A stretch of DNA of 64,000 bases from Apoderus coryli (lineage: Eukaryota; Arthropoda; Insecta; Coleoptera; Attelabidae). Positions 55,301 to 63,763 of this stretch are shown in pieces. Below the pieces are notes generated by a model that saw nothing but the letters and a program-made list of their open reading frames with translations, was not told the DNA's origin and did not search any database. Within the stretch, counting starts at the first letter, position 1; each line of letters opens with the position of its first letter. The DNA lies in contig OU452198.1 of assembly GCA_911728435.2 (NCBI GenBank), forward strand, positions 35,555,902 through 35,619,901, given 5' to 3'. The position numbers and the translations under genes were made by a program.

Positions 55301-57673
55301 TTAGGTATAAAATGGAACCCTGCTTCTGATATGTTATGCATATCAGTCCCAAGCAATGAATTCTCTGAACCAATAACTAAGAGAAAAATACTTTCTGCTA
55401 TTTCTATGTGTTACGACCCCCATGGTTACGTTAATCCTGTTATAGTCAAGGGAAAGATCTTAATGCAAAAATTATGGATCCAAAAACTTGACTGGGACAC
55501 AGAAATAAGTGACCCTGCTATTCTACACGACTGGAAAAAGTTTATAACTAATTTACCATTACTAAAACAACAACCAATTCCTAGATTTTATTTTTTAAAT
55601 AAATCTATTCAGCATATTGAGCTCCATGGCTTTGCTGATGCCAGTTTAGCTGCGTATGGTGGTTGTGTGTACTTTCGCACAATTTATCAAGATGGTACGA
55701 TTTCATCAACCCTAATTTCCTCTAAATCGAGAATATCCCCAGTTAAAACTATTACTCTTCCAAGGCTTGAGCTTTGTGCTATGCTTTTATTGTCAAAACT
55801 TGTTACTAAGCTTTTCGAAATATTCGAAAATAAATTAAAGTTTACCTCAATCAACTTGTGGACTGATTCACAAGTTGCCTTGAGTTGGTGTAAGTCTCAT
55901 CCCAGTAAATGGTCTGTGTTCGTTTCACATCGCGTTTCCCAAATTCAGGAATTGACTGAAAAATTTCATTGGCGATATGTAAAGTCAGCCGAAAACAGCG
56001 CTGATATTCTTTCTCGAGGTATTTATGCCCAAGATATTCTTAATTATAAATTATGGTGGAATGGTCCCACTTTCCTTGAAAATCCTACTTTTGAAATTTC
56101 TAAAGTACAGCCTTATATTGCGTTAAGTGAACTTCCGGAGCAAAGGAAAAGTAACCTGTGCACATTTACTAGTACAAAAATTGAACCTTTCTGGGAAATA
56201 ATTTTCAAAAAATTTTCTTCTTTTTCACGATTGCAACGAGCAATTGCCTTCATGTTCCGATTCATTAATAATATGAGACGGCGGACAAAATCTGGTCCGC
56301 TCTCAGTTGATGAACTTAATTTTTCCATGAATTTTATTGTTAAAGAAATTCAAAAAATATACTTCTCTAAAGAAATATCAGAACTCAGTTCTAATAAACA
56401 ACTGTCAAATAGACAGCTGCAGTCTCTAAAGCCCATTCTAGATACTTCTTCGATGCTAAGGGTAGGTGGACGTTTAGACAACGCAAATATATCCTTTCAG
56501 CAAAAACATCCCTTACTTCTGCCAGCACATAATCATTTCACTTCTTTGCTCTTACAGTATGAACATAAAAGGCTGGGTCATGCGGGTGCTCAAACAGTGC
56601 TTAGCAATGTTCGTTTGAGATTTTGGCCCCTGAATGGACTCAGAGAAATAAAAAATATAATTCGAAATTGCATTACGTGCTTTCGCCTTAACAATAAAAC
56701 TTCTCAACAAATAATGGCAAGTTTGCCTTCAGATCGCGTCAATATTTCTAGACCCTTCGAAAGAGTGGGAATAGATTTTGGCGGTCCCTTTCTTGTGAAA
56801 TCTTCGAGACTTCGAAAAGCTCCATTTATAAAATTCTATATAGCTGTTTTTGTTTGCATGGTCACAAAGGCAGTACATATAGAATTAGTCCTTGGTTTAT
56901 CTACCGATTCTTTCATCAGTACGTTAAAACGTTTTGTAGCTAGAAGAGGCAATCCTTCTGTTATTTTCAGTGACAATGCAACCAATTTTTCAGGTGCAAA
57001 CAATTATTTACGAGATCTTTATAGTTTTTTTAAAAATAAAACAAACACTGAAATAATATCTGACTTTCTATCCAAGAATGAAACTACTTGGAAGTTCATC
57101 CCTCCTAGATCTCCCCATTGGGGTGGAATTTGGGAATCGGCGATAAAAAGTGCCAAGTACCATATTAAGAGACTTGTAGGAAATTCTAATTTCACATTTG
57201 ACGAGTTTTATACTATTCTGTGTCAGATTGAGTCGATAATGAACTCGCGACCGTTGAGTCCGATGTCAAACGACCCTACAGACCTAACTTGCCTTACTCC
57301 TGGGCATTTTCTTATAGGGTGTGCAATAACAGCATATCCTGAAAAGGAACTTTCTCATATTTCGGAAAATAGACTTTCCGTATTTCAAAAAATGTGTCAA
57401 ATTCAGCAAGTTTTTTGGAAACGTTGGTCTACGGATTACTTGAATCGACTACAAAACAGACCCAAATGGTGTCAGGATACAAGAAACATATTAAAAGATG
57501 ACTTAGTTATTCTAAAGGAAGACGATGTTCCACCTTTAAAGTGGGCGTTGGCTCGAGTGATAGAAACATTCCCGGGGAAAGATGGGAGAGTTCGCGTGGT
57601 TAAACTCCGAACTGCGACGGGAGACTTCACCCGACCTATAACTAAATTGTCTCTTTTGCCTAATTCACAATAA
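52370..57673 (+). CDS. Gag-Pol polyprotein of a BEL/Pao retrotransposon
   Basis: 1767 residues in one uninterrupted frame. The Gag region has a charged helical N-terminus, then the DUF1759-type block LPDIKITPFSGE at about 112. Three zinc-knuckle-like CCHC/CCCH clusters start at Cys317, Cys351 and Cys369, followed by an Asn/Ser-rich linker (about 385-450). The retropepsin-like protease (DUF1758) has LLDTGS with Asp489. The reverse transcriptase has YMDD at 912-915. The RNase H-type (Peptidase_A17 region) domain has GFADAS (Asp1090) and LWTDSQVALSW. The integrase has an HHCC zinc-binding part (HKRLGHAG from 1399; CITCF) and catalytic Asp1469, Asp1535 and Glu1589 (GIWESAIKSAK). The C-terminal DUF5641-type domain ends TRPITKLSLLP. 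All expected catalytic residues are present, so the element may be mobile, and it could supply enzymes to related defective copies. Confidence 0.95.
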   Translation: MEEFKKARTSAKRSITRIETWLSVSKDTVVDKFQFETRLTRLHELFKQYETAQDEIEFLITDENPDDEDRNSVEERYFNLISELSHCIEIFKVDRVHSSCSVKNSEAPVSVKLPDIKITPFSGEITEFESFFQLFEALIIKNNHLTDVQRFVYLKSYLKGEPLQLIDSLKITNENFHIALHTLKTRFENKFAIINSYLSAMLEAPQLTKCKPSSLREFITTIQKNVQSLNNLNLSHECLWNLLLIFLFQKKLDFNTKKAFETERDHNDIPTLDIFIKFLEKRCLILENIETTSPKGQRKLVAAYSSNSFQSSQTLNCPYCCKSGHKIYTCVLFKNLLHADKLKFVKSKNLCINCLGKHNLSECTSTQKCNSCGKSHNTLMHIANRVPEDQRSSSNNNSNHYSNNNGSQRSSYNGNQNTRSSENTQRSPTSTNTGGPSSNFSGNNFQPRSQHTSNHSALSIKNSHILLSTAKVVLFSTHGDPIYAKVLLDTGSQNSFITRRLVNKLKLNSYKTSLTISGISGSSTACTNMVDITIHSNLNYNKSFKLSCAVLPNITCTLPQYQIMMEKLDIPKNIILADEEFYKPADIDILIGMDVYYDIILPNFTKLGKNLPVLQDTHLGWIVAGKIPQNITVSNLSITDSYENGSQTSTSLLSTCHLDQLLNKFWDIEEISNKPILSRNDELAENIFNSTTKILENGRFQVDLPLKSEFEHHKLGDSFLIAKKRFLSLENRFQKDKKLFLEYKNVINEFLSLDHAHYVPLTLKNNDCCNKYFIPHLCVVRESSLTTKMRVVFDASAKSSSGYSLNDICLKGYQVQPDLYDILCRFRIYPLVFTTDIQKMYRQIVINPNQAFLQNILWREDQKEDFKCIQLNTVVYGTNCAPFLATRVLQEIASQNLQSFPLASEAISQQVYMDDALLGAFSYEALFELYNQLNFVLEKHGFRLHKYFSNSERFLKEINQNSSTEYNIDFENNSNKVLGIKWNPASDMLCISVPSNEFSEPITKRKILSAISMCYDPHGYVNPVIVKGKILMQKLWIQKLDWDTEISDPAILHDWKKFITNLPLLKQQPIPRFYFLNKSIQHIELHGFADASLAAYGGCVYFRTIYQDGTISSTLISSKSRISPVKTITLPRLELCAMLLLSKLVTKLFEIFENKLKFTSINLWTDSQVALSWCKSHPSKWSVFVSHRVSQIQELTEKFHWRYVKSAENSADILSRGIYAQDILNYKLWWNGPTFLENPTFEISKVQPYIALSELPEQRKSNLCTFTSTKIEPFWEIIFKKFSSFSRLQRAIAFMFRFINNMRRRTKSGPLSVDELNFSMNFIVKEIQKIYFSKEISELSSNKQLSNRQLQSLKPILDTSSMLRVGGRLDNANISFQQKHPLLLPAHNHFTSLLLQYEHKRLGHAGAQTVLSNVRLRFWPLNGLREIKNIIRNCITCFRLNNKTSQQIMASLPSDRVNISRPFERVGIDFGGPFLVKSSRLRKAPFIKFYIAVFVCMVTKAVHIELVLGLSTDSFISTLKRFVARRGNPSVIFSDNATNFSGANNYLRDLYSFFKNKTNTEIISDFLSKNETTWKFIPPRSPHWGGIWESAIKSAKYHIKRLVGNSNFTFDEFYTILCQIESIMNSRPLSPMSNDPTDLTCLTPGHFLIGCAITAYPEKELSHISENRLSVFQKMCQIQQVFWKRWSTDYLNRLQNRPKWCQDTRNILKDDLVILKEDDVPPLKWALARVIETFPGKDGRVRVVKLRTATGDFTRPITKLSLLPNSQ

Positions 57674-57792
57674 AAAAAAAAATATTCATATATATATATA
57701 TATATACATGATGTTATTCTTTTTCTTTCATATAATTTTATTCTTTCTTTTCTTATTTTCTTATCTCTTTAGTTGAAGCACAAGGCTTCAAC

Positions 57793-57803
57793 AGGGGGGA
57801 GAA
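57793..57803 (+). other. Polypurine tract of the BEL element
   Basis: AGGGGGGAGAA directly upstream of the right LTR. It is the expected primer for plus-strand synthesis. Confidence 0.75.
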
Positions 57804-58418
57804 TGTTGGAATTCCATATTCTCTCTTTTCATATATTAGCTTTACTTCTGAAGCGTCCTGTATATTTTGAGTGACGTTAGTAAATTAATATAATATTACA
57901 ATATTATTCTTCTTCTTTCACGGTTGGCCGTTGAGTTTGATTTGGAGGTATCAATGTATGTATGTATCTCAACCCCCTCTTTGCGATTATTGCAGCCTGA
58001 TCTGAACTCGCCTCAAGCGAAGGTCACAGGTCGTATTACGCAGTCGTCTTGTCGTCTTCTTATTGTACTGTTGTGTTCTAGTTCACCACACACATAGAAA
58101 GTGGTAATTCCCCGAATTCTAGCGTCGAACAGATTGGCGTGCTTTTTATAATAATTACAGTTCGCAATAAATGCATTATTAATAAATAATATTCTTTCTT
58201 TCTTATCGTATTCAATTCACGTAGTGAAGTGGGTAAAGTTCTCAAAATACGTGTAATTTAAATTACGTATAAATTCTGTTTAAATGTACTTAGTTAGTTA
58301 ACACAAAAATTGATGTAGTGAAGTGAATAAATAGTGGAAAGTTCAATAGTTAATTAAATTCGTTGTCTTTTATTAAAGTAAACTAATTACAAAATCCTTT
58401 ATACAGTCAGTCTCTCCA
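57804..58418 (+). repeat. Right LTR of the BEL element
   Basis: 615 bp, TG...CA, followed by the target duplication ATTGT. Lacks the hAT miniature element found in the left LTR. Confidence 0.95.
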
Positions 58419-58639
58419 ATTGTCAATAAATAAATGTAGCAAATGTAAATATTAACTAAAACCTATATCGATGCCCTGCAATGTTTCTTATGCTTACCCC
58501 AAGGAATATACAGGTGGAAGTTGAAGTTATGTTGTATATGCTGTCTTAGATTAACTGAACAAAACAGTACAGAATTACTTCTTGGCGCCACGATTCAAAG
58601 ATTTAAAGACACTGCGCATGCCTTTTGGTGTGAGGATAT

Positions 58640-58835
58640 ATGCGCCAGTTAACTATTATAACCGTTTTTTTTTTCTGAAGTAATCCATATATCGAGGAGT
58701 GAATGGTATTCGTAGTGAATAAGATACGTCTGCTCTTCAAAATTACTTATTATATAATATTGAAATCGTTAGTTTTTAGTGCGATAGGTACATGTTTCGG
58801 AAACACATTTTCTATGATCAGTGGACTGATTAAAT
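58640..58835 (-). repeat. Repeat with hammerhead-like motif, copy 1 (inverted relative to 60770-60905)
   Basis: Minus strand: CCA, CTGATCA, a weak stem, GAAACATGTA at about 58789-58798, then the words AACGATTTCAATATTATATA, GAGCAGACGTATCTTATTCA and CTACG, matching 60780-60900. The core box is mutated (CTGATCA) and stem I is poor. Confidence 0.45.
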
Positions 58836-58864
58836 GTGTTGTTGCGATTTACACACCTAAAATA

Positions 58865-59192
58865 CAGATCATGCCGATGAAAAATTAATTATGAAACTTA
58901 AGTATATATTTTTATACGTACCTATAATATTATAATATTACTGAACTTAAATTATTATAGAAATATTATTTGTTTTGTTTTCTTATTGCGATGAGGTTAG
59001 AATTTTTTACTTTTAATTAAATAGAAGCGTTCAATTATAGTTTTGATTTAACAACTAACTTCATCGCAATGAGACAAAGAAAACACCATTTTGGCTAAAA
59101 ATTTCTATAGTAAATTAAGTTCAGTAATATAAGGGTATTATAGCTTTAAAAATATATAAGTTTCATTATTAATTTTTCATCGAGATGATCTG
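58865..59192. mobile_element. Foldback miniature element
   Basis: CAGATCATGCCGATGAAAAA at 58865 and the complementary TTTTTCATCGAGATGATCTG ending at 59192 are outer inverted repeats. The arms continue inwards through AATTAATTATGAAACTTA, TTACTGAACTTAAATT and TGCGATGA words. No gene. Confidence 0.65.
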
Positions 59193-59311
59193 ATCTAAAC
59201 AATTAGCAGCTATATGCACCGGTTACACTTAAGCTCCACTTACCACTATCTTTACATTATGTACTTGTTCTGTTCAAAATTTCGTTTAAACATAGAGTAT
59301 AGTTGATCCAA

Positions 59312-60144
59312 ATTTAATTTAAAATATATAAATTTAACGATTCTACCGGGGCTACCCGTTCCCATGTCATTAGAAATGAGCATCGAATACAGCGTTTTTT
59401 CGATACATTTCTCTCTCGTATATAAGACCTATAATATATCATGTTTGCCAAAGGATACCGACAGTAATAAAAATAACTACAGTGACTGTAAAAAGTTGGG
59501 TTAATGATTGGAGTTTACAAATAAATATAATATCATGAAACAAATAATTTTTGGCAACATGTTATTTGCTCAGATTAATCTAAATATAATCGGATGGACA
59601 TCATCGCGAAGACTTAATGTGGAATTTAAACAACAAAATTTGGGTCCGACAGTAAAACAAGGTGGCAGAATATTGTAACCATGATTTGTTCAATAGTTTT
59701 TCTTAGATTATTAAAATGAAAGAAGGTCTATCAAATTACATAATAATGTTTAATAATACCTCAAGTGGATGAAACTTTTTGCAGTCACTGTATCAGACAC
59801 CGCCGGTATTAGGTTGCAATGTAGTTATATATACAGTTTTTCTTATAAGGCAGTACACCAGTGACACGAGCGGAACACATTTGTTTTCGTTTTGAGCAAG
59901 AATGATTTTGTGACAAGTGTAAGTATATAATATCATATTTGTTTTTAAAAATATTTTTAAAATGCCAAAACATTTTAACATTAATTGTTAATACATAAAG
60001 GATTTTTAAAATATTGTAGGGCATGTATTGTTATGAAAAGTTAAAAGCGTGCGCCTATGGACGGCTGAGGTCGGTATTGACATTACAAAGGGATATCGAG
60101 TTGTGGTTTTTTATATCATTTTAAATTAAGATTAGAAAGACTAT
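59312..60144 (-). mobile_element. Non-autonomous element family M, copy 3 (inverted), with nested Tc1-like miniature element
   Basis: Ends ATTTAATTTAAAATATATAA near 59312 and TTAAATTAAGATTAGAAAGACT at 60123-60144, the same terminal word as copy 1. Nested at 59480-59790 is a 311-bp Tc1-like miniature element: CAGTGACTGTAAAAAGTT...CTTTTTGCAGTCACTG, flanked by TA (59478-59479 and 59791-59792). Confidence 0.6.
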
Positions 60145-60769
60145 ACCTACCTAATAATTTATAATTATTTAATATTTCACATTATTTATTTTTATTTTTT
60201 TTTAATTTTATTAAATTGGATAAATGGACGTTTTTTAAAAGATTTAGGGTTATCAAACAAACGGCTTTGTATATAGTAAACCTTTTCAACGCGGTATTTA
60301 TTACCCTCACAAATTGTAAGTAGGAATTTTTTAGGCCAAAAACATTTTTTGTATTTACAAGGTCTAGCGCAAAATCACGGACGGGATCCGTGATTATTAT
60401 GCATATATGGGACTTTTCTTCGGCTACCTCCTTTCATAATTTTTTTTTTTTTTTATTTTCATATCATACTATCGTCGGAAGTAATATTTTCCCTTATAGG
60501 ACAAATTGGGAGCCCGTTTCTTTGTCTCTTCCATCTTAAAGTAAATAAATAATATTATACATAAAACCTTAACAAAACCACTACACTAAAATCAGAAACT
60601 AACATAAATATAAATAAAACTTTAGGTTAGCCAGCATTCTTTTCAACATATGTTTGAATAAAAAAACGACGATGCCAAATATTTCTTAATCTTAGCTAAG
60701 TGCTGCAGTGAAACCTAGGACTTATATCGAACGGACCCTTACAAAAAAATAAAAACAATTAATAATGTT
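60145..60769. other. AT-rich stretch without gene
   Basis: No supported coding region or clear repeat. Contains poly-T runs near 60195 and 60440. Confidence 0.3.
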
Positions 60770-60905
60770 CTATTTGGCCACTGATGATGGAACTTTGTTT
60801 CCGAAACATTTATGGCACTAACAATTATCGATTTAAATATGTATATTAAATCATTTGAGGAGCAGACGTCTTTTATTCACTACGGTTATTTTTTTTGAAG
60901 AATTT
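60770..60905 (+). repeat. Repeat with hammerhead-like motif, copy 2
   Basis: Plus strand: GCCA (60777-60780), CTGATGA (60781-60787), extra T, stem GGAAC/GTTTCC, GAAACATTTA and TGGC (60813-60816). Stem I (GCCA with TGGC) is perfect and both core boxes are canonical. ACATTT would be a weaker stem III than the ACATGT of its relatives. The downstream tail (GAGGAGCAGACGTCTTTTAT) matches 58660-58740 in inverse orientation. Confidence 0.5.
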
Positions 60906-61192
60906 GTAGTCATTACTCCTTACTGTCAAAAGGCAAGTCTAAACCTACAACTCTCCTTTAATAATTGAGAGTTACTCAAAGGTGTAATATTCACCTTATA
61001 ATAAGGCTCAAAGACGTAACCTTCAAAATGATGATTACCTACAGATCAGTATTCAGGGTAAGACAGACAATCATTCTATGTTTCTTCTAAGATATATAGT
61101 TTAATTTTAAAAGTTAGAACAATCATATACCTATATTTTTAGGAATAACTTATCATAAAAATAATTAACATATATTTATAATATTTATAAAT

Positions 61193-61298
61193 CTACAAAT
61201 AATATGCATTAACAATTGGAGCGAAAACTTTTTTATACAGGAGATATATGCAGCCAATCATAAAAACCAATTTGCATGCTCTGTCGACGAACCACATT
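61193..61298 (-). CDS. Fatty acyl-CoA reductase, last coding exon
   Basis: Begins after an acceptor CTTTTTCAG and continues the phase of the previous exon: its GT plus A from here give Val. Reads MWFVDRACKLVFMIGCIYLL, YKKVFAPIVNAYYL and stop. A hydrophobic C-terminal segment after the (V/I)xW motif is typical of insect fatty acyl-CoA reductases and probably anchors the enzyme in the endoplasmic reticulum or peroxisome membrane. 106 nt, consistent with one completing base plus 35 codons including the stop. Confidence 0.85.
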
Positions 61299-62496
61299 CT
61301 GAAAAAGAAAAAACAAATATTTTAATATCGAATATTATCCATCTTCTAGTCGAGTGGTATTTTTGAAGCGCGACACCATCCAACGTAGGAGAAAACCAAG
61401 ATGGCAGATAGGCACTGTATATTATATAGTGTTGTGGACTTTTGTTGCTCGAGCCTTATTTAGTTCAGGGATGTTGTACCCGGCTTGATGATGACTATAC
61501 CTATACCTGTTTCCAACAGTTTTTTTTTAATCCATGTTTTTAGCAAAAGCCGATGAAACTGCTACAGTTTTATTTAATAAGTCTTGATTTGGACAGAAAT
61601 TGAAACAGCGTTGTTATAAGCATCTATTTTTTATTTTAATGTGATTTTTGTTACTAATAAAATAAAGTGATGTGTTAATACGGTACGACATAGTCACATG
61701 GTATAAGCTGCGGCATAGTGTTTGTCGTATACCTAACTATATGGGTTGGAAGTGTGTTTTCTACGACGGTTTGTTTGTATATCTAAGAATTATTATTATT
61801 AATAAATTCAGCTGGATTTTTCTATTTCCCAAAGACGATAATTTAAAACAGAAATGGCTACAGGCTTTTCGCAGATCTAATAGTAAACCGTGAAAGACCT
61901 TGCTGGTTGTAAACACGTTCCTGAAAGCTAAATTATACGGGAGCAGGAATAGTAAAGAAGGCTGTTTTAGGCCTAGGATACAAATAGAAACTGAGGAAGA
62001 TGTTCTGAAAAAATAACGGTTACAGATGAATTCCGCAATCACTAGATTTGTATATTGGTTATAGAAAGTAGCTAGATTTTTTATTTGCTACAAATTTTGA
62101 CATATATTAGATCTTAACATTGGTCTGGAAAGCCGCGACATCTTGTCCTTTTTATCCTCCATCAAACAACAATACACTTACTTATATTCGAATATAAACA
62201 CAAAACAGGAACAAGACAAGAATTATAAAATTATAACTAACAAAAAACAATAAAAAGTAGATGATCAAAGGCAAACTTAAGCAATTTTCAAGTGGTATGG
62301 ACGGCCTTCCATCCCATATTGTATAAAATTCATTCAATGAGTAGGCGAACATTACAACCCTGAAAGGGCATTTTAAGCACAGTCATTTCGAAAAAGCTCT
62401 GAACTTTCAAGTAATCTCAAGCTAAGGTAAGAAAAGTTCAGAAAATAATGTTTTCTTGAAAATACTAAAATTTTAGAAGAAAATATGTATACATAC
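61299..62496 (-). other. Last intron of the fatty acyl-CoA reductase gene
   Basis: 1198 bp, GT (GTATGT donor at 62496) to AG (61299-61300). No nested gene or clear mobile element seen. Short open frames on both strands inside it (for example 61672-61893 and 61761-62042) show no recognisable motif. Confidence 0.7.
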
Positions 62497-62745
62497 ACTC
62501 GCATATGCCGCCGCGCTGCAGGTAAAGTATCATCAGATTCTTTCAGAATATACAATCTAGCTGCATGTACGCACTGATAGAAATATTCGTAATAATTAAT
62601 ACCATCTCCATCACATTTGAATACTGCTTTCTCTCTCGGATTCATTTCGTCACGGGTTCTCATTGATTCCTCGTTATCGAAGTCCCATTGATTGTTTGTG
62701 TAATACTCGAATACCTCAAATCCTTTCCAAATTCGCTTCTGGACT
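62497..62745 (-). CDS. Fatty acyl-CoA reductase, penultimate coding exon
   Basis: Acceptor TATGTAG at 62746-62747, donor GTATGT below 62497; 249 nt. Reads KRIWKGFEVFEYYTNNQWDF, then DNEESMRTRDEMNPREKAVF, INYYEYFYQCVHAARLYILK and LPAARRHMR. This is the FAR_C ('sterile') domain, with the characteristic F.YYT...W.F, the Y...Y..G-type helix and the final ARRHMR. Phases join the flanking exons exactly. No stops or frameshifts. Confidence 0.92.
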
Positions 62746-62989
62746 CTACATAGGCTAAAATAAAATTCAAATAATGTTTACTGTTTATCCCATGAATTTT
62801 TTTCTGACTGGAGGTATTAACCAACAAAGTGTTTATGGAGGTCGCTTTGTTGGATTCTGCTTCCAAATTTCGAATTTGATTACATCCGCTTAATTATGGA
62901 CCACAAATATGCATGTGGCCCGGTAAAATAAAATCTGACATTACGAGATTGTTTACTTCTCTTACTTAAATAATTATTCGTTCTTTAAA

Positions 62990-63420
62990 ATGGACCATTA
63001 TTCTATCGGTGAGAAGGTTGACATGGTTCTGGTATATGGACCATGTGAGAGAAATGGACGTGTGAGTGTCAAAGTCTATCGTGAAAGATATTCAGACCGC
63101 AGAATTCCTAACCATCAAACTTTCGCGAATATAGAGAGGCAACTTAGAGATTTCATGGAATTAATGTTAATCAAGGACGCCAACGTACAATTAGGACTGC
63201 TGAGCTCGCAGAATTGAAGATCTCAAGTTAAGCTTTAGACGCTTAGGGTTCGGATGGGAGGTTTCTAAAATTACAATTAGTAATATTCTACAAGCAGTTA
63301 CTACATCTATATAATGTCTAACAAGTGCAAAATTTTTGCCAGGGTACCCTAAAAATCGGCTGACGTTTTGCCGTTTCCTCGAGACTATCAGAATACCAAA
63401 TACAAACTTTCACCTATGGT
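62990..63420 (+). pseudogene. Transposase N-terminal fragment (DUF4817-type helix-turn-helix)
   Basis: MDHYSIGEKVDMVLVYGPCE and RERYSDRRIPNHQTFANIER are the usual start of an insect transposase family with a DUF4817-type DNA-binding domain. The frame then shifts (an RTIRTAELAELKI-like piece at about 63190-63230) and further stops follow up to an LPGYPKNRLTFCRFL stretch near 63340-63380. No catalytic part is left. Lies antisense within a reductase intron. Confidence 0.65.
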
Positions 63421-63429
63421 ACATACATT

Positions 63430-63640
63430 TTTTGTCGTGTATTTTTAACACCAATTCAAATACTTAAAGGGCTAAATATATCATTTTAACAGTCTATACC
63501 TATATATTTTTTTAATTTTGACCCCTTTTCTACAATTTACGAACGCCTATGTAAAAAAGATTTTTATGCTGCTTTTTGTAGGTTATCTTATATCAAAGCT
63601 GTATGTATAATTAGCCATTTTTTCTGGTATGGTATATTTT
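63430..63640 (-). repeat. Isolated inverted unit of the 22.9-24.4 kb satellite-like array
   Basis: On the minus strand: AGCTTTGATATAAGATAACC, then ACATAGGCGTTCGTAAATTG, AGAAAAGGGGTCAAAATT and TTGAATTGGTGTTAAAAATA, matching 23480-23650 over about 180 bp. Confidence 0.7.
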
Positions 63641-63763
63641 GAGGATTATATATTTTTTATATACATATACAGGGCGTCCTACCGGAAAACAAATCGATCT
63701 ATATATAGTACAAACTACATATTAGTAGGTAACTAAAATTATTGTATTAACATAATTTCTTAC

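Larger units (their letters stand above)
50978..58418 (+). mobile_element. BEL/Pao LTR retrotransposon, nearly intact
   Basis: The left LTR is 50978-52090 and the right LTR 57804-58418, both TGTTGGAATT...TCTCTCCA. The 5-bp target duplication ATTGT lies at 50973-50977 and 58419-58423. The left LTR is 1113 bp and the right 615 bp. The 498-bp difference equals the nested hAT miniature element (490 bp) plus its 8-bp duplication. Otherwise no differences between the LTRs were seen by eye, so insertion was recent. A TGG-starting primer-binding site follows the left LTR at 52094, and a purine tract AGGGGGGAGAA (57793-57803) precedes the right one. One long Gag-Pol frame; no envelope-like frame. Confidence 0.95.
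62746..63763 (-). other. Intron of the fatty acyl-CoA reductase gene, with inserted repeats
   Basis: 1018 bp between donor GTAAGA (63763-63758) and acceptor AG (62746-62747). Holds a plus-strand transposase scrap (62990-63420) and an inverted satellite unit (63430-63640), with an ACAGGGCGTCCTACC word at 63669 that resembles a mariner end. Confidence 0.75.

Noticed and set aside
62245..62363. Alternative last exon of the reductase gene after CCCTTTCAG
   Set aside because: It would splice in phase but gives a sequence unlike any reductase C-terminus; the exon at 61298 fits both phase and family pattern.
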